Part shown: piece by piece, positions 1-5,312 of the stretch
Numbering within the stretch: the stretch's first letter is position 1
Layout: every line of letters begins with the position of its first letter
NCBI GenBank assembly: GCA_030740295.1
Contig: JASLXP010000558.1
Location: 1 to 5,312 of the forward strand
Direction: 5' to 3'
From: Planctomycetota bacterium
GTDB taxonomy: Bacteria > Planctomycetota > PUPC01 > JACPCR01
Length of the DNA stretch: 5,312 nt
Notes under the pieces: generated by a model
Database searches by the model: none
What the model saw: the letters and a program-made list of their open reading frames with translations, nothing else
Told to the model about the DNA's origin: nothing
Made by a program: the position numbers and the translations under genes

Positions 1-48
1 ATCCAACAGAACTCGTTCAATCCAATGGCTATGCATTGTTTAGGGCAA

Positions 49-59
49 TATGATATTAT
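49..59 (+). promoter_or_regulatory. Weak candidate -10 region upstream of the prepilin-like gene
   Basis: This AT-rich stretch contains TATGAT (49-54) and the overlapping TATTAT (54-59). Each is one or two bases from the sigma-70 -10 consensus, and they lie about 60 bp before the chosen start at 116. No good -35 box sits 16-18 bp upstream; the nearest candidates match at only about three of six positions. It is the best promoter-like signal in the first 115 bases and no more than that. Confidence 0.2.
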
Positions 60-104
60 TTTGAAGCTGTGTATTAACGCAGACCGAACATGGAATGTAT
101 ATAC

Positions 105-110
105 AAGGAG
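105..110 (+). promoter_or_regulatory. Ribosome binding site that sets the start of the prepilin-like gene
   Basis: AAGGAG lies five bases before the ATG at 116. An in-frame ATG further upstream at 95 has no such site in front of it, and this Shine-Dalgarno would fall inside its coding sequence. The start at 116 is therefore preferred. Confidence 0.8.
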
Positions 111-115
111 CTTTC

Positions 116-1156
116 ATGAGGACCAGATCATCCAGGACGGAATCTGCATTCACGATTATTGAACTCTTGGTCGTGGCAGTCATTATCGCGCTCGTCGCAA
201 CCTTGATTTTACCTGCACTACAGGGCGCGCAACAAAGGGCGCTTGCGGTCAGATGTGGGGGTAACGCGCGCAACATCGCAACCGCCCTTGTCACATACGC
301 CGCTGAATGGCGTGGGTATACGAACAGCGATGCGGACCACTACACCAGATTACTTCTATCAGATCTCCAGGGAATTCAGTCAAGTCAGTTGGCATCTGTA
401 AAAAGATTCGTGTGTCCCGCGGATGGGACAAGGACACTTAATAGCCTTGGGGTCCCCTCTTCCTATACCGTGCTGCAAACATTTGCTGGAGAGAACATTC
501 TAAAGATCAGCACTCCTAAAAAAGACACCCCCGTCTTATTCGAGAATGCGAAGAGGCACCTGAGATTTGAAGGAATCTCAGAGGAACTCGACAGGATGTA
601 TGCCTTTCAGGATCTTCATTTCCAGGTTGGGTTCGTAGGAGCATTCAAATCCGGCCTCGACGTTAAAGTCTGGAGTAATGTGCTTGCATACATTCCAGTC
701 AGCGGGGCGGAATTAAACTACCCGACAGCACCGAATTACGAGAAGAAGTGGCTGTCTCAGTTTGACATCAATAATGCCTCCTTTTGGAACAATCTCATGG
801 ATGGTGGGGGGAATCCAAACAGATTTACCACCAGGTTTGATGGTTTCCTCGAAGCCCCGGTCAGCGGTACTTACCAATTCAAAGGCAAATGGGATGACCG
901 GATGTGGATGTGGATTGACTCCAATTCAAACGAAGAGGTAGAGGGGGCCGAGACATACACCAGGAATTGGTGGACTGGTGGCAATTACGCCGCCATCCCG
1001 AAAACCTGGACCTTGGACGCTGGAACCAAATACAGATTCGTAGTGACACATGAGAACTTCCGGGGCACGGTCGGCCTGGGATTCAAATGGCGAACAGCAG
1101 GTCTTACCGAAGAGATTCTACAGAGCGATAATCTCTTCGAGTCTACGAGCCAGTAA
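116..1156 (+). CDS. Prepilin-type N-terminal domain protein with a C-terminal PA14-like domain
   Basis: Exported pseudopilin-like protein of 346 aa. Residues 1-11 form a short basic leader (three Arg), followed by FTIIELLVV at 12-20 with the conserved Glu at +5 (E16) and a hydrophobic helix to about residue 33. This is the class III signal processed by a PilD-type peptidase. The residue before the cut is Ala rather than the usual Gly, a tolerated variant. Residues 45-100 resemble the pseudopilin domain common in PVC bacteria, with Cys47 and a CPAD motif at about 100-103. Residues ~179-330 look like a PA14 domain: NPNRFTTRFDGFLEAPVSGTYQF, then DDRMWMWID at 260-268, then LDAG..Y.FVV and a closing LGFKWR strand. 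PA14 domains usually bind glycans or mediate adhesion, so a surface carbohydrate role is inferred. The start at 116 is chosen over 95 because of the AAGGAG. The lipoprotein gene follows 77 bp downstream, possibly co-transcribed. The exact function is unknown. Confidence 0.85.
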   Translation: MRTRSSRTESAFTIIELLVVAVIIALVATLILPALQGAQQRALAVRCGGNARNIATALVTYAAEWRGYTNSDADHYTRLLLSDLQGIQSSQLASVKRFVCPADGTRTLNSLGVPSSYTVLQTFAGENILKISTPKKDTPVLFENAKRHLRFEGISEELDRMYAFQDLHFQVGFVGAFKSGLDVKVWSNVLAYIPVSGAELNYPTAPNYEKKWLSQFDINNASFWNNLMDGGGNPNRFTTRFDGFLEAPVSGTYQFKGKWDDRMWMWIDSNSNEEVEGAETYTRNWWTGGNYAAIPKTWTLDAGTKYRFVVTHENFRGTVGLGFKWRTAGLTEEILQSDNLFESTSQ

Positions 1157-1218
1157 CCTGATCAATGAAGGCGGCCCGACTGCTTTTGAAAAGCGTTCTT
1201 AAACTGATGCATCCAAGC

Positions 1219-1224
1219 GAGGAG
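1219..1224 (+). promoter_or_regulatory. Ribosome binding site that decides the start of the HEAT lipoprotein
   Basis: GAGGAG lies nine bases before the ATG at 1234. The in-frame ATGs at 1165 and 1261 have no comparable site, and a start at 1165 would place a long non-signal extension before the signal peptide. Confidence 0.65.
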
Positions 1225-1233
1225 TATTGCCTT

Positions 1234-1962
1234 ATGAGAGTTGGATGCGGGATCATTGCTATGCCACAACATTCAGCAATAACGGCCAGGGAAAAATCTC
1301 TTCTATGCATTCTGCTGGCTCTGAGCCTCGTTATCGGATGCGGCCCCAAAGATCCTCATCGAGTGAAGTTCGACGAGGAAATCAGCATGTTGAAGAACGG
1401 CGACAAGACGGAACGTGAAAACGCTGCCCTTCACCTGGCTGATTATGAAACTCTTGGCGAGGCAGCCGTGCCTGCCCTGGTTGCGGCTATGGATGATTCT
1501 CAGCCAGAAGTCAGAGCAGCAGCGGCATACGCGATCGGAAAACTGAAGGCAGATTCTCTCGAAGCCACCATCAAGTTGCTGGATGTGGTTCTCAAAGACA
1601 AAGACAAGGAGGCAAGAAAAAAGGCATTTTACGGGATCATGGTTGTTGGAAAGCCGACCCACAAAGTCCAGGCATGCAAAGCTCTGTTCCTCTCGAAAGA
1701 GAAGGAGCTCCGGCTAGAGGCAATCATGAAAGTGGAAACTATCGGGGATGCCGCGACTGAGTTCATACCTTCGCTTCTGGCAGGATTGAAAGATCCTGAT
1801 GGTGACATTCGTATGTACTGTGCCTATGCCATCGGCGGGCTTGGCCGCAAAGCAAGTGATGCCGTACCCGTTTTGAAGAAGATGGCCACAGACAGAAACG
1901 GGGCGGCAAGGAAGGCCGCCGCCACCGCGCTGAAGATGATCAAGAAAGACAGGAGTCAATAG
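1234..1962 (+). CDS. HEAT-repeat lipoprotein
   Basis: Predicted membrane-anchored protein of 242 aa (233 aa if translation starts at 1261). A basic stretch (AREK) precedes a hydrophobic core, LLCILLALSLVIGC, that ends in a lipobox (VIGC) with the acylated Cys at residue 36. Export by Sec and anchoring as a lipoprotein are inferred. The mature part is almost wholly alpha-helical HEAT/PBS-type repeats, roughly at residues 57-86, 87-121, 122-152, 154-185, 186-217 and a final half-repeat at 218-242. Recognisable units are AAVPALVAAMDDSQPEVRAA, ELRLEAIMKVETIGDAA and DGDIRMYCAYAIGGLG. HEAT arrays act as protein-binding scaffolds, and no catalytic motif is seen. Position +2 after the lipid Cys is Gly, not Asp, so in a typical Gram-negative it would go to the outer membrane. 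The gene lies downstream of the prepilin-like gene in the same direction and converges with the cyclase gene 73 bp away. The partner protein is unknown. Confidence 0.8.
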   Translation: MRVGCGIIAMPQHSAITAREKSLLCILLALSLVIGCGPKDPHRVKFDEEISMLKNGDKTERENAALHLADYETLGEAAVPALVAAMDDSQPEVRAAAAYAIGKLKADSLEATIKLLDVVLKDKDKEARKKAFYGIMVVGKPTHKVQACKALFLSKEKELRLEAIMKVETIGDAATEFIPSLLAGLKDPDGDIRMYCAYAIGGLGRKASDAVPVLKKMATDRNGAARKAAATALKMIKKDRSQ

Positions 1963-2035
1963 GGTCTGAAATCATCACTTGCCCGAGTCTTGCGAAGATA
2001 ATCGTAGCAGCGGGGTCTTCACCGCCTCAAATCCT

Positions 2036-3172
2036 CTACGCTCGGCAGGCTTCCATACATTCCGCCACAACAGTCTCCTCTACCGGCCGGCAGTAGCCGG
2101 TTGGGGTGAAGTGTGGCCGGCAGGTGGCCTCGAGGAGGACGAATTCCACTTCGTGTCCTCGGCGTTTGTTATCGAAGCGCATCGTCTCGATCAGCCGGTC
2201 GCTCGAGATGGCCGCTGGGATGCAGGTTGGCAAGCCGATACGCTCCAGCAGGCTGCGCGCATCATTCTCCTGTTCTTTGGGCAGCAGGCCGAGCATGCAC
2301 GAAAGGCGTGCGTTGAAAACCATCCCGATACTGACGCACTCACCATGGGTCAGCGCGCCATCGGCGAGCGTCTCCAGCGCGTGGGCAAGGGTGTGGCCGT
2401 ACTCGAGGATCAGGGCTTCATCCTGTTCTGACGGATCCCGTTGCAGGATCGCCAGCTTGGTCAAGATGGAACGCAATACGAGCTCATGGAGACCCTCCGG
2501 ATCGTGCAGCATTTTCTCTGAAAGGTTTTCGATCAGGTGGTTGTAAAACGTCTCGTCGCTGATGACCGCATTCTTAATACTCTCAGCTACTCCGGAGATC
2601 AGGTAACGGTCGGGTTCAGTCTCCAAGAATGCAGTATCGATGAATGTGAACAGCGGTGTGTGGAAGCAGCCGATGATGTTCTTTGCCTGGCAGTTGAGGG
2701 CCTGCTTGCGGCTCAGCACGCTGTCCGTCTGTGCTTGAAACGTGGTCGGTATATGCGCGAATCGAATTCCCCGGAAGAGCGTCCCTGCCAGGAAGCCGGC
2801 CACGTTGCCGACGACGCCGCCACCGAAGGCAAGGATGATGCTCCGCTTGGTGATGCCTGCATCAAGGACCCTCTTCACCAGCTGTTCAAAGTTGGCCAGG
2901 CTTTTTGAGGCTTCACCTTCCGGGAACTTTATAAACTGATGTTCGCCCTTCGGCAGCGCATCGCCCAGTGCATTCCCATGTATTCGGCCGACAACTTCAT
3001 CCGTAACAACAAACAGATGGTCAAACTCATGCTCGTGGATCGTCTCTTCAAGCAGGTCGGTTACGCTTCGTCCCAGATAGATGGGAGAAGGCACTTCACC
3101 TACATTCTGAAAGACTTCCATTCGAGCTTCGATGATTGAAATTTTGTCGCGTTCCTTAGATGAGGGAGGCAT
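2036..3172 (-). CDS. Sugar-phosphate cyclase, 2-deoxy-scyllo-inosose synthase-like (3-dehydroquinate synthase superfamily)
   Basis: Predicted NAD- and metal-dependent cyclase of 378 aa, close to the ~350-370 aa usual for the superfamily. Visible motifs are PEGEASK (84-90) and GGGVVGNVAG (117-126) for NAD, then FRGI, IPTTF (141-145) and DSVLSRKQALN (150-160). The metal ligands are Glu197, His260 and His276, with Lys200 and Lys239 also kept, and DNKRRG follows at 334-339. Recalled family motifs separate the branches. 3-Dehydroquinate synthase has DSSVGGKTGVN and LNFGHT; DOI synthase has DSVLS-KQ-VN, EYGHT and HDNKRG. This protein matches DOI synthase at all three, including Glu257 before YGHT. 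DOI synthase turns glucose 6-phosphate into 2-deoxy-scyllo-inosose, the first step to 2-deoxystreptamine. Substrate assignment is inferred; an uncharacterised cyclase branch is possible. The loop before KN (164-165) is one residue shorter than in the relatives I recall. ATG 3172 has no clear ribosome site; ATG 3121 (361 aa) is an alternative. Confidence 0.8.
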   Translation of the reverse strand: MPPSSKERDKISIIEARMEVFQNVGEVPSPIYLGRSVTDLLEETIHEHEFDHLFVVTDEVVGRIHGNALGDALPKGEHQFIKFPEGEASKSLANFEQLVKRVLDAGITKRSIILAFGGGVVGNVAGFLAGTLFRGIRFAHIPTTFQAQTDSVLSRKQALNCQAKNIIGCFHTPLFTFIDTAFLETEPDRYLISGVAESIKNAVISDETFYNHLIENLSEKMLHDPEGLHELVLRSILTKLAILQRDPSEQDEALILEYGHTLAHALETLADGALTHGECVSIGMVFNARLSCMLGLLPKEQENDARSLLERIGLPTCIPAAISSDRLIETMRFDNKRRGHEVEFVLLEATCRPHFTPTGYCRPVEETVVAECMEACRA

Positions 3173-3210
3173 ACTTTATTGAAATCGTCACCACTGGCTA
3201 TTTGGATCGC

Positions 3211-3224
3211 ATTGGCTCACCAAT
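3211..3224. promoter_or_regulatory. Small dyad, possible operator
   Basis: ATTGG CTCA CCAAT is a perfect 5-bp inverted repeat with a 4-bp spacer, set centrally in the divergent gap. The arms are short and could arise by chance. A regulator site is inferred from position only. Confidence 0.25.
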
Positions 3225-3273
3225 TCGTCTAAATTGTCCCAGCACTGATGGCATTCAATTCCACGATGCAAAC

Positions 3274-3279
3274 GGAGGG
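3274..3279 (+). promoter_or_regulatory. Ribosome binding site that sets the start of pgi
   Basis: GGAGGG lies 4-5 bases before the ATG at 3284. In-frame ATGs at 3248 and 3266 have weaker upstream context and would only add residues that the family lacks. Confidence 0.8.
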
Positions 3280-3283
3280 AACG

Positions 3284-4867
3284 ATGACGAAGAAAGCGCT
3301 CTGGAAACGCTTCAAGCAATACTATTACAGCAACCCATGCCTCGGCCTGGCGGTCGACATCAGCCGAATGAATTTCTCTTCAGAGTTTTTCGATGACATG
3401 GAGGCCCAGGCAAAGAAGGCATTCAAGGCCATGGACAAGCTTGAAGCCGGCGCCATTGCCAATCCGGATGAAAAGCGCATGGTCGGGCACTACTGGCTAC
3501 GTGATTCCACCAAAGCGCCGAACAGGGAAATCAGAAGCGCCATCAGCTCTTGCCTCAGGAAAATCAAGAAGTTTGCAGTGGATGTGCATTCCGGCAGCAT
3601 CGCTGGCGAGAAGGGGAAGAAGTTCAAGAACCTGTTAGTCGTCGGTATCGGCGGTTCCGCGCTCGGCCCCCAGTTTGTCGCCAAAGCGTTGGGGACTAAA
3701 AAAGACAAGATGGCCATCTATTTCTTCGACAACACTGATCCTGACGGCATGGACAACGCGCTTCGCCAGATAGGCAGACTTGACCAGACATTGACAATCG
3801 TCATCTCCAAATCGGGCGGCACCAAAGAGACTCGAAACAGCATGCTGGAAGCTCAGAACGCCTATGAACAGGCCGGTCTGAATTTCGGCAAGCATGCCGT
3901 AGCCGTCACTCAGAAGGGCAGCCAGTTGGATCAATACGCCACGAAGAACAGATTCCGGGCCCGCTTCCCCATGTGGGACTGGGTCGGTGGCCGGACTTCT
4001 GAGCTCTCCGCGGTCGGCCTGCTCCCCGCGGCCCTGCAGGGCCTTGACATCCAGGCAGTCCTGGATGGCGCCAAGGCAATGGATGAGGCTACACGAGCTC
4101 ACGACGTTATGCAGAACCCTGCGATGCTGCTGGCGCTCATGTGGTATCACGCGGGCAAAGGCAAAGGAAAAAAGGATATGGTCATCCTTCCCTACAAGGA
4201 TCGGCTGGAGTTGTTCAGCAAGTATCTCCAGCAACTGGTCATGGAATCCCTTGGCAAGGAAAAGGATGTGAAGGGCAATACCGTTTACCAGGGAATCGCC
4301 GTTTATGGCAACAAAGGCTCCACCGATCAGCACGCTTACGTCCAGCAGCTCAGGGAAGGAGTAAACAATTTCTTCGTCACCTTCATCGAAGTCCTGAAGG
4401 ATCGAGCGGGCGCCTCCATGGCAGTCGAGCCGGGGGCGACCTCGGGGGATTACCTTTCCGGCTTTCATCAGGGAACTCGGATGGCCCTTCATGAAAACAA
4501 ACGAGAATCTATCACCATCACTATGAATGAAACGGGCCCGGAAACGGTCGGCAAGCTCATCGCACTTTATGAACGGGCCGTGGGCTTCTACGCGACACTC
4601 GTGAACATCAACGCCTATCATCAACCCGGGGTTGAGGCAGGCAAAAAGGCCGCGGCCGACGTCCTGGAGGTGCAGGCCAGCATCATGTCATACCTGCAGG
4701 CAAATCCTGGCCGGGGCTTCACAACAGAGCAGATCGCCGAAGGTATCGCCGCGCCCGATGATGCTGAGACTGTATTCAAGACCCTCCAACATCTGTCCGC
4801 AAACCCGGATCATGGCGTTCAGAAACAAGCTGCTGAATGCCCATTCGCGACAACTTATTCGGTTTAG
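3284..4867 (+). CDS. pgi: Glucose-6-phosphate isomerase
   Basis: Cytoplasmic enzyme of glycolysis and gluconeogenesis that interconverts glucose 6-phosphate and fructose 6-phosphate. It has 527 aa, the usual length for the cyanobacterial/plastid-type branch. Two SIS-fold phosphate-binding motifs are present: GIGGSALG (121-128) and SKSGGTKE (175-182). The first family signature appears as [14 protein letters not shown], with the conserved Arg at 237, and continues as [11 protein letters not shown], typical of the plastid-type branch. Catalytic residues expected from the family are seen: Glu321 in MESLGK, His350 in DQHAY, and Lys454 in the second signature [10 protein letters not shown]. The last ~60 residues form a small helical tail (TTEQIAEGI...[12 protein letters not shown]) like the C-terminal extension of that branch. 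All key residues are intact, so the enzyme should be active. It is divergent from the cyclase, which probably uses the same glucose 6-phosphate. A hairpin follows seven bases after the stop. Confidence 0.95.
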   Translation: MTKKALWKRFKQYYYSNPCLGLAVDISRMNFSSEFFDDMEAQAKKAFKAMDKLEAGAIANPDEKRMVGHYWLRDSTKAPNREIRSAISSCLRKIKKFAVDVHSGSIAGEKGKKFKNLLVVGIGGSALGPQFVAKALGTKKDKMAIYFFDNTDPDGMDNALRQIGRLDQTLTIVISKSGGTKETRNSMLEAQNAYEQAGLNFGKHAVAVTQKGSQLDQYATKNRFRARFPMWDWVGGRTSELSAVGLLPAALQGLDIQAVLDGAKAMDEATRAHDVMQNPAMLLALMWYHAGKGKGKKDMVILPYKDRLELFSKYLQQLVMESLGKEKDVKGNTVYQGIAVYGNKGSTDQHAYVQQLREGVNNFFVTFIEVLKDRAGASMAVEPGATSGDYLSGFHQGTRMALHENKRESITITMNETGPETVGKLIALYERAVGFYATLVNINAYHQPGVEAGKKAAADVLEVQASIMSYLQANPGRGFTTEQIAEGIAAPDDAETVFKTLQHLSANPDHGVQKQAAECPFATTYSV

Positions 4868-4873
4868 TGTGTG

Positions 4874-4899
4874 GGCAGGCTTTCAACCTGTCATTTCTT
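4874..4899 (+). terminator. Candidate intrinsic terminator of pgi
   Basis: GGCAGG (4874-4879) pairs with CCTGTC (4887-4892) across a 7-base loop, with one G-U pair that forms only in the + strand transcript. ATTTCTT follows at once. The hairpin begins seven bases after the pgi stop codon. The stem is short and the U-tract is interrupted, so termination may be partial. Confidence 0.45.
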
Positions 4900-4901
4900 A
4901 C

Positions 4902-4921
4902 GGTAGCCATCGGCCGCTACC
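4902..4921. repeat. Hairpin-forming inverted repeat
   Basis: GGTAGC (4902-4907) and GCTACC (4916-4921) are perfect 6-bp arms around an 8-base loop. No T-tract follows on either strand, so it does not look like a terminator. It shares GTAGC and CGGCCG with the inverted repeat at 5269-5296. Confidence 0.5.
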
Positions 4922-4925
4922 AAAA

Positions 4926-5037
4926 TCTTTGCCTTAATCTTCGTCTTAATCTTCGTCCTGACTTTCTGGTTCGTAACCATCTGAGATTATGAGGACTTGA
5001 AAGAAGACAAAGATTAAGACGAGGATTAAGACAAAGA
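4926..5037. repeat. Long inverted repeat built from a 12-bp tandem unit
   Basis: The arm at 4926-4957 is the reverse complement of 5006-5037 at 29 of 32 positions, with a 48-bp spacer. The left arm holds two exact tandem copies of CTTAATCTTCGT (4933-4944 and 4945-4956). The right arm holds two diverged copies on the opposite strand. A small TGGTT-CGT-AACCA hairpin (4967-4979) sits inside the spacer near the tip. The structure could fold into a long stem in RNA or single-stranded DNA. It may be a genome-wide intergenic repeat family; function unknown. Confidence 0.8.
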
Positions 5038-5100
5038 AAAGGACACTTACACCGCGCAGAAGTTTCGAAGTACATCTTTCGAGCACTGCTCAAATTGCAG

Positions 5101-5113
5101 GCAGAAAATCTGC
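5101..5113. repeat. Short inverted repeat
   Basis: GCAGA-AAA-TCTGC is a 5-bp perfect stem with a 3-base loop. CAGAAGT (5057-5063) and ACTTCTG (5117-5123) form a second, longer-range pair around it. Both are short and may be chance. Confidence 0.25.
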
Positions 5114-5154
5114 GCCACTTCTGGGATCGCAAGTTAGAGACTGTGGGTGTGACT

Positions 5155-5173
5155 TCTCCGCGCAGTGCGGAGA
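5155..5173. repeat. GC-rich hairpin
   Basis: TCTCCGC (5155-5161) and GCGGAGA (5167-5173) form a perfect 7-bp stem with a 5-base loop. It abuts the double hairpin that follows and may belong to the same repeat unit. No T-run follows. Confidence 0.5.
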
Positions 5174-5267
5174 TAATTACCACGGATGGCAAAGCCATCC
5201 CGCGGATGAAGACAGAATAAAAACTTTTCATCAGTGGGATGGCCTTGCCATCCGTGGTATTTCTATC
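5170..5267. repeat. REP-like double hairpin (inverted pair of palindromic units)
   Basis: Two copies of one unit lie head to head. The arm at 5170-5212 matches the reverse complement of 5225-5267 at 36 of 43 positions, with a 12-bp spacer. Each copy is itself a palindrome: GGATGGC-AAA-GCCATCC (5184-5200) and GGATGGC-CTT-GCCATCC (5237-5253). All stem positions are conserved, and within the inner hairpin the copies differ only at one loop base. The sequence CCACGG before each stem is also shared. This is the layout of REP/BIME elements or of a small MITE. No transposase is seen in the window. Confidence 0.75.
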
Positions 5268-5268
5268 G

Positions 5269-5296
5269 TAGCTGCGGTTGCGGCCGAAGGCAGCTA
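5269..5296. repeat. Inverted repeat near the right edge
   Basis: TAGCTGC (5269-5275) and GCAGCTA (5290-5296) are perfect 7-bp arms around a 14-base GC-rich loop containing CGGCCG. It starts two bases after the double hairpin and may be part of the same composite repeat. Confidence 0.5.
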
Positions 5297-5312
5297 GGTT
5301 GAATGGTTGCGC

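Larger units (their letters stand above)
3173..3283. promoter_or_regulatory. Divergent intergenic region between the cyclase gene and pgi
   Basis: These 111 bp must hold the promoters of both divergent genes, unless the cyclase is read from further upstream. I find only weak boxes: TTGAAA at 3179-3184 without a convincing -10 element at the right distance, and TCTAAA at 3228-3233 without a good -35. The dyad at 3211-3224 lies near the middle. Confidence 0.45.
4868..5312. other. Gene-free, repeat-rich intergenic region
   Basis: No convincing coding sequence is present in 445 bp. Open frames exist on both strands, but they lack ribosome sites, have low-complexity Arg-rich translations where they cross the repeats, and show no known motif. 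The region instead carries at least six inverted repeats, listed separately. The next gene presumably starts beyond the window edge. Confidence 0.6.

Noticed and set aside
1..163. Frame-1 stretch open from the window edge as the tail of an upstream gene
   Set aside because: It runs through the ribosome binding site and start of the prepilin-like gene and shows no recognisable motif. It is likely chance.
1182..1194. Palindrome GCTTTTGAAAAGC between the prepilin and HEAT genes as a terminator
   Set aside because: The palindrome has almost no loop, so the usable stem is about 4 bp and AT-rich, and the following T-tract is poor.
2010..2025. GCGG...CCGC hairpin in the convergent gap as a terminator
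   Set aside because: The stem is only 4-5 bp and no T-run follows on either strand.
1979..2908. Several open frames on the + strand across the cyclase gene
   Set aside because: They are antisense shadows of a clearly conserved enzyme on the - strand.
2036..3172. Assignment of the cyclase as housekeeping aroB
   Set aside because: The DSSVGGKTGVN and LNFGHT motifs expected of 3-dehydroquinate synthase are replaced by DOI synthase-type sequence. It is not fully excluded without a tree.
3635..4624. 329-aa open frame on the - strand opposite pgi
   Set aside because: It is a shadow of pgi, whose catalytic motifs are intact on the + strand.
4993..5220. Open frame on the + strand (about 75 codons) with a stretch reading HRAEVSKYIFRALLKLQ
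   Set aside because: It has no early start codon or ribosome site, begins inside the inverted repeat, ends inside the double hairpin, and matches no family I recognise. It could at most be a gene remnant.
4917..5231. 104-aa open frame on the - strand
   Set aside because: The translation is Arg-rich and low-complexity where it crosses the inverted repeats, with no domain or signal recognised. It is probably chance.

Overview
The window looks like chromosomal DNA of a Gram-negative bacterium, most likely from the Planctomycetes-Verrucomicrobia-Lentisphaerae-Kiritimatiellota (PVC) group. This is an inference from gene style, not a phylogenetic result. The clues are a pseudopilin-type protein with a FTIIELLVV leader joined to a PA14-like domain, a HEAT-repeat lipoprotein, a glucose-6-phosphate isomerase of the cyanobacterial/plastid type, and intergenic DNA full of inverted repeats.

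Layout: positions 1-115 are a short leader. A prepilin-like protein (116-1156, +) and a HEAT-repeat lipoprotein (1234-1962, +) follow in the same direction, each with its own good ribosome binding site. Both should be exported. A sugar-phosphate cyclase gene runs towards them (2036-3172, -). Its motifs match 2-deoxy-scyllo-inosose (DOI) synthase better than the housekeeping 3-dehydroquinate synthase. A 111-bp gap with a small dyad separates it from a divergently transcribed pgi (3284-4867, +). The last 445 bp (4868-5312) hold no convincing gene. They hold a possible terminator and a cluster of inverted repeats: a ~32-bp arm pair built on a 12-bp tandem unit, a REP-like double hairpin, and several single hairpins.

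How the genes may work together: DOI synthase converts glucose 6-phosphate into a carbocycle, and Pgi interconverts glucose 6-phosphate and fructose 6-phosphate. The divergent pair therefore meets at one metabolite. Neither the aminotransferase nor any other 2-deoxystreptamine gene is visible here, so the fate of the carbocycle is open. This pair is the most interesting point in the window, followed by the repeat cluster downstream of pgi.
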